Source of the DNA: Cricetomys ansorgei
Lineage: Eukaryota > Chordata > Mammalia > Rodentia > Nesomyidae
Reading direction: 5' to 3'
Length of the DNA: 64,000 bases
Assembly: GCA_026225945.1 (NCBI GenBank)
Contig: JAMJFZ010002572.1
Coordinates: 108,386 to 172,385 of the forward strand
Part shown: positions 42,110 through 53,106 of the stretch, piece by piece
Position numbering within the stretch: the first letter of the stretch is position 1
Layout of the letters: the number at the start of each line of letters is the position of its first letter
Made by a program: the position numbers and the translations under genes
Notes under the pieces: model-generated
Database searches by the model: none
Seen by the model: the letters and a program-made list of their open reading frames with translations, nothing else
What the model was told of the DNA's origin: nothing

Positions 42110-43726
42110 CGTTGGTACCAGCATAATGGGATACTGCTGTGACAGACCTGACCACATTTTTGGGGAGGATTGTGGAAAGATTTTGGAACTCTGGGCAAGA
42201 AAAGCCACTGAGTGTTGAGGGCTCAGTGGGATGCTCTGCGGGAGCTTGGAAGACAGGAATGTTGAGAGCAGAGCAGAAGATGGAGGCCTGGCTTGTGAGG
42301 TCTCAGAGGGAAGCAAAGACTACCGGGCTTTTTGTGTGAAGATGCAGTTCTGGTTAGCCGGGCTGAAGGACCAGCTGTGATTAACAAGGGGCTCACTCAG
42401 CGGGTCTGATGTGGAGGATGCTGGCCTGGGAAGTACTCTGCACTCTCTCCCGTGAGCACCCATGGGAGGCTCTGCCTGATCTCTACCTCGACAGAGACCC
42501 AGAGGAGACTGAGAAGGCAGAGCCCACTGCTGAGAGGGCTGTGACCGAGGAGGAATTCCAGGACCGCGCCAGCTTCCGAGTTCACTGCTGCTCAGCCGGA
42601 GGTGGCACACTGGTCTGAGGGCATGCAGTGCCCTCTGTACCTGTCCAGCAGTTCCCTACTGAAGACTGGAATATCCGGCCAGCCACTGAGGACCGCTCAG
42701 CGGCCCCCACAGTGCAGGCCACGGAGTGGGTTGGTTCACCACTGAGTGGTCCTGGGCTGCTCCGCAGACCCCTGAGCAAAGGAAAAAAAGGTGGAAGGAA
42801 AATAAAGTTCCTAAAAGCTGGAAGAAAAAGAAAGAAAAAGACCCTTGCTTTGCTGGAATACTTGATGCTGGTCAGCTGGAGCTGGGAACTCAGTGGTGAT
42901 TAAGAAGAGACCAACATCACTGAGGTGAAATCCTGCGGGAAGCGTTCCCTGAGAACACAGAGAAGCTGTTTTAGAGGTGGCCTGGTTGTACCTCCTGTTG
43001 GCAGCAGGACTTGGTAAGAGTCACCCAGCTGGTACTGATTTTGAAGGCTGGAGAGCAGCTGAGGCTTGGCACTGTGAGAGGCCAGGAGAGGCCACTGGAG
43101 AAGTGCAGCCTCAGTGGCAGCTGAAGGCCCCGGGCTGAAGGGACCGTGCAAAGAAGTTGAGGCTTGGTATCATGAAAGGAGCCTATGAAGAGCTATTGGT
43201 GAAAGTGCAGCCCAATTATAGCAGAGACCCCAGTAGTTTTGGAGATGCCAGTACCGTGGGACGACCACCAAGAACAGCAGCCGCAGTGGCGTGAAGCCAG
43301 CTGGAGCTTAGAAGGCAAGCTGTGTGTGCTGCAGAAGGCAGAGCCAGAGAAGAGACTCAGGCTCCTTGGAGGAGCTCAGCAGATTGTGAGCGAATACCAG
43401 ACAACTGGACATTGAGTTATTTATGCTGTTGGAACTCAGTTTTGCGTGGTTCAGACTGAGTCTCCCCCGGTTCTTCCCTCTTGAAGAAGGTATTTAATTT
43501 GGTTTTGATTTTTACAGGAGCCCACAGTTGAAAGACTTTGAAATTTTAAAAGATTTTGGATTTTTAGAGAGATTGCTTATTTTAAAGAGATTGAAATTTT
43601 TAATGCATTTGCATTTATAAAAATTAGGACTTTTAAAATTCTGTTTTTAATGTGAGATTTTGGGGATGAATAAGAAAGAAAAGTTAATAGTGATATGTTT
43701 GTGTGTCAAGATGAGGAGGGGTCAAT
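42110..43726 (+). mobile_element. Internal region of the ERVL-like element, non-coding
   Basis: Four bases after the LTR is TGGTACCAG (42113-42121), resembling the tRNA-Leu primer-binding site of ERVL elements, followed by GGGATACTGCTGTGACAGAC. It is 1.6 kb, with no recognisable gag, pol or dUTPase. A purine-rich AAGATGAGGAGGGG at 43709-43722 sits where a polypurine tract belongs. Mobility would have needed proteins from another element. Confidence 0.8.
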
Positions 43727-44089
43727 TGTGCTGGCTGGTCTTATGTCAATTTGACACACAAACCAAAGTTACCTCAAAGAAGGGACTCTTAATTAGCGAT
43801 TCATCAGGGAATGGTGGCCCAGCCCACTGTGGGTGGTTCCATCCCTAGGCTGGTGGACCTGGGTTCTATAAGAGAGCACACTGAGTAAGTCATGGAAAGC
43901 AAGCCAGCAAGCAGCACCCTCCATGGCCTCTGCCTCAGCTCCTGCCTCCAGGTTCCAGTTCCTTCCATCTGAGTTCCTGTCCTGGCTTCCTTCAGTGATG
44001 GATTAGGATGTGGAAGTGTGAGCCCTTTCCTCCCCAACTTGCTTTTGGTCATGGTGTTTCATTGCAGCAATAGAACCCTAACCAAGACA
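43727..44089 (+). mobile_element. 3' LTR of the ERVL-like element
   Basis: TGTGCTGGCTGGTCTTATGT, CAATTTGACACACAAACC, GTGGGTGGTTCCATCCCTAG, GGTTCTATAAGAGAGCACAC and the terminus CCCTAACCAAGACA. It differs from the 5' LTR by indels and substitutions, so the insertion is old. No clear target duplication. Confidence 0.88.
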
Positions 44090-44192
44090 ATTACTAATCA
44101 AGAAAACTCCAAATAAACTCGCCTATGGGTCAATCTCTATTAAAGTTCCCTATTCCCAGATGATCCTGGCTTGTGTCAAGCTGACTAGACAG
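44090..44192 (-). mobile_element. ERVL-type LTR, minus strand, second part (continues 41436-41695)
   Basis: TTACTAATCAAGAAAACTCC, CTATGGGTCAATCTCTATTA, CCCAGATGATCCTGGCTTGT and GTCAAGCTGAC complete the reversed LTR. A short (GACA)n follows at 44190-44205. Confidence 0.85.
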
Positions 44193-44684
44193 ACAGACAG
44201 ATCGCACCTAGACAGAGAGTAAGTCCTTACATAGATTCAAGAATACATAGAAAATGTAACAAACATTTAGCAGTACTAACTGTAGGTCTAGAGATGCATA
44301 GTTAGTAGGGTTAGAACATACACAAGGGAGCAGCTGCTGCACAGGTTAGAGCCCTGCAGGCAGGGCTGAGAGCGACAGAGCCGAGACAGAGGACTTGCTT
44401 AGCATGAGTGAGGCCCTGACTTGAATCCAGCAATGCCATAGTGACTCAGAGCTCACTCGCCACGCTGCATTCACCTTGAGAAAGCTCTTCAGGCCACGCC
44501 TTAATCAATACACCCCCACGCGATCTGTGGCAAATCCGAGCCTCCTTGTTGTAGCTGTTTACTACGAATATGTTCTCCAGTTCAGCGGATGGCGGACACA
44601 CGTCCATGTCACTGGAATTGTAGCAAAGGAAAAGGCAACTTTGTGGAAACTGAACAGGATGGACACAGTTACACAGGGCAACGC

Positions 44685-44852
44685 TGAGGGCTGATGAGGC
44701 GGCTCAGCGGCTAGAGCTCCTGCCGCCAAGCCCAACAACCCAAGTTCGATCCCCCAGGGCCCTCATGGCAGGGGAGAACGGACTCCCACAAGCTGTCCTC
44801 TGACATCCACCTGTTTGCTGTAGCACACCATATCCCACCCACACAGAAAGTA
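44685..44852 (+). mobile_element. B3 SINE
   Basis: GGGCTGATGAGGCGGCTCAG, AGAGCTCCTGCCGCCAAGCC, CAAGTTCGATCCCCCAGGGC, GCTGTCCTCTGACATCCACC and tail-side AAGTAAGTAAAATAATAATG. The tail expanded into the adjoining ATA repeat. Confidence 0.88.
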
Positions 44853-44883
44853 AGTAAAATAATAATGATAATAATAATAATGG
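44853..44883. repeat. (AAT)n microsatellite
   Basis: AAAATAATAATGATAATAAT continuing AATAATGG at the B3 tail. Confidence 0.9.
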
Positions 44884-45069
44884 AAAAACCCCAAACCTGA
44901 GTATGGGAATGTTGACACTGTAAATGCTCAAAGACGCTACTTGTTCACCCAGGAGAGAGAAACAGAGAATTTATCAACATAAATGAGAAGAGCGATTGAG
45001 AGGCTTTTAGATTTTATTTATGTGTATATGTGCGTCTCTCTGGCTCTGATATATTTTAAATGAAGAAAT

Positions 45070-45171
45070 GACAAGGGCTAGGAAGATGGCTCAGTGGTGA
45101 GAGTGCTTGCTGGACAATTCTGAGGACCGGAGTTCAAGTCCCCAGAACCTAAGTAATTCCAGCCTCTGAAG

Positions 45172-45172
<1 letters not shown>
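45070..45172 (+). mobile_element. B3-type SINE head
   Basis: GACAAGGGCTAGGAAGATGG, CTCAGTGGTGAGAGTGCTTG, GAGGACCGGAGTTCAAGTCC and TAATTCCAGCCTCTGAAGGG. The body is cut short and passes into the TG/AG array. Confidence 0.8.
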
Positions 45173-45219
<47 letters not shown>

Positions 45220-45340
45220 CAGAGAGAGAGAATGTGAAAGAGAGAGTGTGTGTGTGGTATGTATGTGTGTGCTGTGTCGTGTGTGTAGTGTGTGTGTGAG
45301 AGAGAGAGTGTGTGTGGTATGTATGTGTGTGCTGTGTGTA

Positions 45341-45375
<35 letters not shown>

Positions 45376-45472
45376 TGTGTGTGGTATGTATGTGTGTGCT
45401 GTGTGTAGTGTGTGTGTGTGAGAGAGAGAGTGTGTGTGGTATGTATGTGTGTGCTATGTGTCATGTGTGTGA

Positions 45473-45504
<32 letters not shown>

Positions 45505-45628
45505 CAGAGAGAGAGAGAGAATGTGAAAGAGAGAGTGTGTGTGTGGTATGTATGTGTGTGCTGTGTGTAGTGTGTATGTGTGTGAGAGAGAGAGAGTGTG
45601 TGTGGTATGTATGTGTGTGCTGTGTGTA

Positions 45629-45669
<41 letters not shown>

Positions 45670-45707
45670 TGTGTGTGTGGTATGTATGTGTGTGCTATGT
45701 GTCATGT

Positions 45708-45740
<33 letters not shown>

Positions 45741-45745
45741 TTGTG
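45173..45745. repeat. Compound (TG)n(AG)n array with ~60-bp higher-order units
   Basis: TG runs alternate with (GA)n runs. The marker GGTATGTATGTGTGTGCT (or GCT-like) occurs at 45256, 45316, 45383, 45438, 45545, 45604 and 45679, mostly 55-67 bp apart. Blocks containing GTGTCATGTGTGTGAG occur near the middle and the end, so a ~240-bp block was copied. It flips between Z-DNA-prone and purine-strand composition. Confidence 0.95.
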
Positions 45746-45749
45746 GGGT

Positions 45750-47525
45750 GCAGCCTGCAGTCCCTGGCAGAAGCAGAGTGTGGGTGGTGGTTTCTTAACA
45801 AGAGCAATGTCCGTGACTCAGATCCTTAGGAGCAGTCAGTGAGGATCAGTCTAAAGCTCTGGGGCCAGACATCAGAAGAAAAGTGCAGCCACAGCAGCAG
45901 CAGTAGTTGGCAGAGGGCACAAAGGCTGCCCTCAGACATGAAATCAGACCCATGCCTTGCTGTGGCCAGCTCTGCTCTCCTCTTTATATTCAGCTGGGCT
46001 TTCAGGAAACTCATCATTGTCCATTTTCAGAGAGCCAGTTCAGCCAGGTTTGAATGTGGATTCTCGGATGCCTGGGTTCTCAGGTGCATTACTGAATGCT
46101 AACTGCTGGGGGTGGGGGAGGGCATGGGGCCGAAAACAAGTACCTAAGAAAAATGTACTACTTAGGCAGAGGGACTGGGCTTTGCAGAGAGCAGTAGTGT
46201 GCCTCCCTGCGGAAGCACAGCAATCCTCTCAGCCCTAACAGAGTCTGGCATTGTATGGCCGATGATCTCAGAGAAGCTTGTAATCAATACTTGGTCTCTC
46301 ATCCTGGATTCAGAATTACAGTGCAATATTCCCCCCTAACAGCCTCCAGCATTGCTTTTTAAATACAAAACCCATCAGGCATAATGTAGCTCTTGTTTCC
46401 CTAGGGTTGGGGAAATCTCTGAACACACCCTTCATCGACACTAATCAAAAACCAGCCTTATGAAACTGGGATACTGACTTCTGCCCAGTTTAGCTGGCTA
46501 GGAAATTCAGAGCATACACTAAACACCCCTTAAGATTTCTTCTTTTAGAGAAAAACGCCCCTGTATTAAGGGGATTCCAAAGTGTGGGGGAGGACATGGT
46601 AACAGGGAGCAAAGTGGTCTGGAGCAAAACTGGGCATGATTTTGTATTTTATTTTCAAACACAAAACATGACGTTGGTCACTTTTAAGACAGCCATAAAT
46701 TATTAGTACAATGCTCTTCACCAAAGGAAGCATGGAATTCGTCAACTTAAGATCTGAAAAGACAGAGTCGAGCAGAGACCATCCAGGCAACCGGTTCTAG
46801 CATATCAGAATAACGAATATTCTTTTCTAAAGATAGGAGCATGCTTTCTTCCAAATGGCTTCTGCAGGATTCGGCCATGGAAATCAAAGAATCCTAGTGT
46901 CTAGAGAGCAGCTGTAGCTGTGATGAGAGAAGAAGGCCCTGCAGGTTTCATTTTAATAGCATCAATAGCAACAGACAGCAGCTAGTTGCTAGAGAGCTTT
47001 AGGGAATGTGGTGGCAAAGGTGTGCCTCCTTCCCTCAAATGGCAGGGATGTAAATTCTAGTAATTTTAATCATATACCAGATACTGTGGGTCAGAGGAAG
47101 CTCGTTACTTTAACCCTTTGATAACCTTCTGGTGGCTCCTTTAGGTCCCTATGAACAACCATTTGTGAAAGATTCCCCTCTATGTCTCCAACAGGAAGTT
47201 AATTAGCTCTCAGTCCTTTATTGGATGACAGTATTTATATTTCAGAGTATAAAATACTCTGGCTTACAGCCAACCAGACATCAGATTTTACTTCCGTGGG
47301 GTAGCTAAGATGAAAAATGCTGCAAATCACCAGAGCCTCCTCCATGGCTTTTGCAGAGTGGGGGATGTTCCCAGAGATGCTTGGCAAACTCCGGAGAGCC
47401 ACAGTCCCAGCCAGGCCCAGCTGTGGGACAGCTTCTGTACAGCAGCAACCATTAAAGGACCAAGGCGAGCGGTCCTGCGACTCTTTCTTCAGGTTTTCTG
47501 TCTTCCTTCCGTGTATGTTTTGTTC
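45750..47525. other. No gene recognised
   Basis: About 1.8 kb of unique-looking sequence. (GCA)n-like CAGCAGCAGCAG at 45891-45903. No recognised exon, repeat family or RNA gene. Confidence 0.4.
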
Positions 47526-47529
47526 TGGT

Positions 47530-47866
47530 CTGTTTTAGGGTTTGGTCATGCTGTGATGAACAGGACCAAAGCAACTTGGGGAAGAAAGGGTTTACCTCAT
47601 CTTACTGGCTTGCGGTCCATCATCCAGGGAAGTGATGCAGAGGCTGTGGAGGGGTGCTGCTTACTGGCTGCCTCAGTCTGCTTTTTTACACCATCGGAGA
47701 CCACCAGCCCAGGGACAGCAGTGCCCACAGTGACCTGGGCCCACCCACATTGGTTGTCAATCAAGAGAATGCCCTGCAGACCTTCCCACAAGCCAAGCCT
47801 GTCAATTAAGATTCCATCACAGATGCCCCAGCTTGTGTCAAGTTGGCACAAAAACTACCCAGCACG
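47530..47866 (-). mobile_element. ERVL-type LTR, minus strand
   Basis: TTTTAGGGTTTGGTCATGCT, AAAGCAACTTGGGGAAGAAA, GAGGCTGTGGAGGGGTGCTG, CAGCTTGTGTCAAGTTGGCA and terminal CTACCCAGCAC. No coding content. Confidence 0.85.
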
Positions 47867-47869
47867 GGG

Positions 47870-49570
47870 TATTTTTAGGCCCACTTTTCTTTCCATATTG
47901 TATAAAAACCCAACAGACACACAAGGGCTCCTATTCATTGTTATTTTACAGCTCTTCCAGTTTTTGAACAGCTCCGGAAAGAACACAGAGGGTGCCGTGT
48001 GCAAGCAGTGGTTTGGTACCACATAACCCAGGGAATGGAAGCATCCTTCGCCTGATCTTCCTCACGCCCTGACTCCGGCTTTGGACTTTCACCTTGATTC
48101 TTACTTTTGGATTTATTCCTTGAGATGGGGTCAAGGCTTCTGAGGATGATCATGAGCTTCAGTCCTCACACCCTCCTTCCAGAGCTGAGTGGGAGCCACC
48201 TGGCCTGATTTTCAGAACCAGCTAGCCCCGGCCTCACCGCTAATTTCTGCTGGTGTAGAGGAACACCTGGAAGTTTTCGTCATTTTGGTTTAAGAACACA
48301 AAATGTCATGTGGATTAAGTGTGCGCGCCCACCCCAGCTGTGGCAGAGTTGTTTACGAGTTGGAACTGGAATGCTTGATGCAGGTGGGTATAATTTGGTT
48401 GGGTGCAGCCATTCTGGCACCTGTAGCTCATCTTTGGGATTGTGTGCCTGCCGCATGGGTTTATGGGGACTTTTGGCTTAGGGCATAAGAGGTCTGAAGT
48501 CAGACCCGAAAGTCAGGGTGGGTGTTGGTTCATGGTTCAGTTAGTTAGACAATTCCTAAGAGAACAAAGCTTGGAGAGATCCGAGCTTAGGACAGCCTAA
48601 AAAGAGGCTGCGAAGACTTCCACCTTTCTCTCTGTCTCTATTAAGGCCGCTTGTAAAAGCAGTGAAGATTCTATCTTTCCTTCCAACTCCCCTGAACTGA
48701 GGGTAAAGTGTGCAGCATCCTGCTACAACTCGGGCTTGCTTACTATTACCATCAAGAGCATTCTGAGCTTTAACATTTGCTCGTGTTCTCTGAAGCCTCA
48801 GCACCAACTCGGTCATCGATTCCGTGAAGCAGCAGATGTCTCTGCAGATGCAGGGAGTGATTTAACTCGGGGTAAACCCACTGTTGCGCTCAGAATACTG
48901 AAAAGTGATGCCCCTGGCGCTGCTGGCTGGTTCCATGCTCTCCCATCAAGTGCGCAGACGGCAGAGCTGCTGGAGGCGAGGAGCCCGTGGGGAGCTGCTC
49001 AACAACTGTTTAGGGCAATAAATAAATTTACAACAAGCAGGGAGCTAGGTTTGTCCAACAGCTATCACTGCTGACCCTCTGACCCAGTGTGCCCCTCCCA
49101 CCCCCACCCAGGGGCTCACACACCCCCAGCAGCACCCTGGTCCCAGAATTAGCATATCATTAATCCCAGTGAAGGTTCACAGAATCTGCTGCCCAACATT
49201 TATGTGCCACTTTGGCATAGGAACCATTTTGAATGGGAGGTAACTAAGAAGTCAAGAAAGAAAGGCGCTCTGCCCTCCCTGGACTTGTGTAAAACCAGAA
49301 CTTAAATTTACAATGTGACTCTCCCGCCTGCTTCACTGGGAAGAGCATTTAACTTTATTTAGCTTCTTATGCAAGTTTCAAGACACCAGAGGAATCTACA
49401 CTGAAAAGCTGTGCGAAGCCTTTAACCCTCCAGCAATTTACGAGACCTAAGAATTAAGGTCCTTTTTCTTTGTGTCAACTCTCTGAAAACGGAACTGCTT
49501 CTTGTTGCAGATGTTCTAAGTCACCATTCTCTGTCACTCCAAATTTCCTCCCATGTATTTAGAAGACTAC
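47870..49570. other. No gene recognised
   Basis: 1.7 kb of mostly unique sequence of mixed composition. Overlapping short frames at 47941-49074 show no domain I know. CCCACCCCCACCC at 49097-49110. Confidence 0.4.
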
Positions 49571-49572
49571 AA

Positions 49573-49690
49573 GGGGCCAGGTGTGCTGGCACGCGCCTTT
49601 AATCCCAGCACTCGGGGCAGAGGCAGGCGGATCTATGGGAGTCTGAGGCCAGTCTGAGAGACCCTGTCCCAAAAGAAAAAAGTAAAGCGT
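49573..49690 (+). mobile_element. B1 SINE with an internal deletion
   Basis: GGGCCAGGTGTGCTGGCACG, CGCCTTTAATCCCAGCACTC, GGCAGAGGCAGGCGGATCTA and GAGAGACCCTGTCCCAAAAG. Most of the right arm is deleted. Confidence 0.9.
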
Positions 49691-49779
49691 GCTATTAAGC
49701 TTCTGTTTTTCTCTTCCGTCTTGGTCACAGAGTTCCTAGCTGAGCCCTTCTAGAAGTAGAAATACAGCTTTTCTGCCCC

Positions 49780-49808
49780 TACACACACACACACACACAC
49801 ACACACAG
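49780..49808. repeat. (CA)n microsatellite
   Basis: Pure CA run ending CACAGAGAGGC. Confidence 0.95.
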
Positions 49809-49814
49809 AGAGGC

Positions 49815-51100
49815 ACCATGAAATAGGCCTTTTCCCCATGTCTACTTAGAAGTGGCATTGCTGGTAGAGCGTGTAACCAGCCACTCAGGATGCTGAGGCT
49901 TGAGCCCACGGGTTAGAAACATTCCATCTCCAGAAAAGTTTCATTTCTTAATTATTTCTTTGATAGAACAGCACAGTCCCAACCACTAATGGATAAATGA
50001 AGTGGTGCTATGCTTGGTGTTCACCACTGAGGCTTCCCTTTGGCTCACCAGGTACCAGGATCTTTCGTGTGACCTTATTTTAACCCCTCAGTACGTACCA
50101 CATTTACCTATCGGACACTGGGTAGAGCTAAATGGGGTTTCCTGGCACAAATTCAAACAATTTAGAAGGACCAAATTATATAACTTTAGTTTCAAATAAA
50201 AGCAAAGGAAAAAGTGACACATACATTCTGTGATTATGTAACATTCCATGCTAACGACTTTGTTTTCAGGTGAAACAAGTCTCATTTCTGCCGGCAGTCC
50301 TAAGTAGTTTAAACTGTTAACATAGCATCAGGAAGCCACTTAGACATGCATATTCTTGTCCTGGGCTAATCTCTGTCTTCACTCTTTCTTAAATGTACCG
50401 ATTCTCTATAGTCAGATGACTGAAGAAAGCCAATATTCTTCAGTCACTGATAAATACTTCAACATAGATGTTTTAATCCCATTTTATTTGCTCACAGAGC
50501 AATTATGATACAATTATGTCCTACATGAAGATGTCGGCCATACCTACTTATCAACGCAGTGTGTGTGTGTGTGTTCAAACGTATACGCATGAAGGCAGTT
50601 ATACTTCATTGGCCAGTGAGAGCTGCCTGTTAGATTTTTCCTTGGGGTATTTTTGAGATAGGTTTTTACTCCATTGCCTCGAACTCTCAATCCTCCTGCT
50701 TCCACCTCCGCAGTGATGTCTAGCCTGTGTTATAAAAGATGGTTAACCATCCATCAGAACAGCTGCCCAGGCTGGTACCCCTTGAATTCAGATAGAGCCA
50801 TGCAGCTGGCTCTGGCCAACTTCATACTAGCTGAGTGATATTACCCAGGCTGGCGGAGAGAGTCAATGTGGTAAGCCTCTGTGCTCTCTTCTGCCTTCAG
50901 TAACTCTGGAGACCACAAGTTCAAAATGGTGGCATCATACAGAAGGAAGCACGTTGACCCCTGACTGTCATGAAGGAGAATTGCCCAGGAGAGCTGCCTA
51001 GCCTGAAATAACCAACTTGGTTTTGTGTAAACTACCAACTTTACTGATAAACACTCTCGCTGGATTCAGCCACTAAGTTCTCGATCTGTTTGTTACAGTG
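49815..51100. other. No gene; minor relics
   Basis: AT-rich unique sequence. A (GT)8 tract lies at 50558-50573, and a degraded reversed B1 at 50640-50735 (TTTTTGAGATAGGTTTTTAC, CTCCTGCTTCCACC). Confidence 0.45.
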
Positions 51101-51125
51101 CACTTTGCCTTAGCAGAATACATGC

Positions 51126-51128
<3 letters not shown>

Positions 51129-51176
<48 letters not shown>
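51129..51176. repeat. (TG)n microsatellite
   Basis: TATATATATGTG leads into an uninterrupted TG run. The motif ACATATATGTGTG follows, so the tract sits in a small AT palindrome (ATATATATGTG / CTACATATATG). Confidence 0.95.
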
Positions 51177-51177
<1 letters not shown>

Positions 51178-51179
51178 AC

Positions 51180-51500
51180 ATATATGTGTGCGTTTAAATA
51201 CAATTTATTCAAAGGTTCCCAAAGTAAAAGCAATTGAGAAGAATCGTATACACAAGAAAACCTTGCCAGTAACAATTTTACCATTTTATGTAAGTCTTAA
51301 AAAGTCTCAGTGACGGTAACACCTGTGTGTGTAGGTAAATTCTAACGGTGTTCCCCATTCTAACAACACGCAAACGCGCCCTTAACCATTGGATAGCAAA
51401 CAAGGCAGAATACGCTGAACAAACACATTTGAAACAAAGGATAACCAAAAGACAGCCTTATAGTTAAAAGTTTACCTCCTTTGGGCAAAATTTGCTTAAT
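51180..51500. other. No gene recognised
   Basis: AT-rich sequence without recognisable features. Confidence 0.4.
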
Positions 51501-51504
51501 TTCA

Positions 51505-51590
51505 GGGGCTAGCACTATAGCTCAGTGGGCTAGCGCTTGCCCGGCACACACGGAGGCCCTAGGTTCAAACCCCGGCACAGGTGGCGCAGT
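51505..51590 (+). mobile_element. ID-type SINE
   Basis: GGGGCTAGCACTATAGCTCA, GTGGGCTAGCGCTTGCCCGG and AGGCCCTAGGTTCAAACCCC keep a clear A-box and a good B-box (GGTTCAAACCC). No A tail of length remains. Confidence 0.85.
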
Positions 51591-51778
51591 GTTCGGCCAC
51601 TTTCGTCTTTACAGTAGAGCCCACAAGTAAATATGTCTTACATGTCTTCCCTTTGTCTAGGCATGAGGGGGTGGTGGGAGAGACAGGTAGTGTCACCCAG
51701 GTTCCCTGGTCACCCTGCACTGTCCCTGAACTCAGTGCCTGGTACAGTCTGAGGTATCATGAACAGAAATGTTAGCTC

Positions 51779-51868
51779 TGTTGTAACTCTGGCTGTCCTG
51801 GAACTCAGAGATCCGCCTGCCTCTGCCTCCCAAGCGCTGGGATTAAAGGAGTGCGCCACCGGCCAAAA
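51779..51868 (-). mobile_element. B1 SINE fragment, minus strand
   Basis: TTGTAACTCTGGCTGTCCTG, GAACTCAGAGATCCGCCTGC, CTCTGCCTCCCAAGCGCTGG and GATTAAAGGAGTGCGCCACC. The central ~25 bases between the two arms are deleted. Confidence 0.92.
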
Positions 51869-51869
51869 C

Positions 51870-52410
51870 GTTTACTGTTAAATTTTATTTTAAATTACTA
51901 TTAGGAAGAGAATGATGTAATTATAGTATAATCTAAAAAATAAAAATAACTTCCTATAAATTTGACTACTCTAGGTGTGGTACCTCCTACGTAAAGTGAG
52001 TTTGCACGTCACTAACCAGAATGTCTTCCAGGCTGGAGTACTGTGGTACCCTTGACTGGCTCTTCTGTAATTCACAGGAGTGAGCTAGTACGCTTAGCAG
52101 TGTGGCAGCCACCTTAGCGTGCTGGCCGTGCTCCCCAGTGCTGGCCCAGCTTCGGCACTGACCCTCACCCATGACGACACGTCTTTGTGAAGCTGGATCT
52201 CCAGAGCTCGCTGTGATAAGGTATTATGGAAAAATTAATGTGGAACAGGAAATGGGGGGGTGACCTGAGAGACGCGGGACAGGCACAGACTCCTGCTAGT
52301 GAGAGGCTACTCAAAAATAACAGAAGCCTGGACGCTCAGGGCACTAGGGAGGGAGGACTGCCATGAACTTGAGGCCAGAAGAGCTAGCTTCACAGCAGCA
52401 CTGTGCCTCT
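51870..52410. other. No gene recognised
   Basis: Unique-looking DNA. Near 52300-52395 a degraded B1-like stretch may be present (GACGCTCAGGGCACTAGGGA, ACTTGAGGCCAGAAGAGC). Confidence 0.4.
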
Positions 52411-52413
52411 CAT

Positions 52414-52628
52414 CAGTGGTTCTCAACCTTCCTAACACTTCCACCCTTTCATACAGTTCCTCGTGCGTTGTGAAATCTCCCACACCACAACATGGTGTTC
52501 ATTGCCACCTCGTAACCGTGACTTTGCTTCTGTTATGAATCGTGATGTAAACATCTAACGTACAGACGGTTTTAGTTCACTCCTGTGAAGGGACTGTTCG
52601 ACCCCAAAGGGGTGGAAACCCACAGCTC
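52414..52628 (+). mobile_element. URR1-type hAT-Charlie MITE, 3' end eroded
   Basis: Starts with the hAT TIR CAGTGGTTCTCAACCTTCCT, continues TTTCATACAGTTCCTCGTGC, TGCTTCTGTTATGAATCGTG, AAACATCTAACGTACAGACG and GGGACTGTTCGACCCCAAAG. The right TIR is replaced by CCCACAGCTCTAAATA. Confidence 0.88.
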
Positions 52629-52640
52629 TAAATAAATACA

Positions 52641-52830
52641 GGGCTAAAGAGATGACTCGGTGGCTAAGAGCATTTGCTGCCCTTCCAAAGGACTTCAATA
52701 CCCAAAAACTCACGACCCTCTAACTCTTCCAGGCTCCACGGGAACTCCAACCCATGGTGCACAGACTTACATGCAGGCAAAACACCCGTATACGTGAAAC
52801 AAAAGTCTCAAAATGCTTTAAAATTAAGTA
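52641..52830 (+). mobile_element. B3 SINE
   Basis: GGGCTAAAGAGATGACTCGG, TGGCTAAGAGCATTTGCTGC, CCTTCCAAAGGACTTCAATA, ACATGCAGGCAAAACACCCG and a TTTAAAATTAAGTAAG tail. Confidence 0.9.
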
Positions 52831-53037
52831 AGTATAACTTCTACGCATCTCTCTCTCAAGTGGGATCTACCCACCTAGCTGTTCTCACCTACTCACCCCT
52901 AACTGTGCCAACCCAAGAACACCATGAGAATCTTCCTTACACACTAAGGACCCCAGGTCCTCTCCAGGAGTCCTTCCTTCAACGGAGACTTCAGAGCTGC
53001 ATGAGAGCCAGGGAAAGCATTCTGGGGCAGAAGACTC

Positions 53038-53106
53038 TTTGGGGTCAGCCTGTTCTACACAGTGAGTTTTAGGACAACCAGGGACACATGCAGAGATACT
53101 GACTCC
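53038..53106 (+). mobile_element. B1 SINE right-arm fragment
   Basis: GGGGTCAGCCTGTTCTACAC, AGTGAGTTTTAGGACAACCA and GGGACACATGCAGAGATACT. Left arm not recognisable. No gene is seen in 53.1-53.9 kb. Confidence 0.7.

Noticed and set aside
42110..43726. Retroviral coding gene inside the ERVL-like element
   Set aside because: No frame longer than about 90 codons and no recognisable gag, protease, reverse transcriptase or dUTPase motifs.
47310..48026. 238-residue plus frame
   Set aside because: Its C-terminal half reads through a reversed ERVL-type LTR (47530-47866), and the rest has no domain or conserved motif.
51505..51590. tRNA gene
   Set aside because: A and B boxes are present, but the sequence follows the ID SINE consensus and cannot fold with matched acceptor stems.
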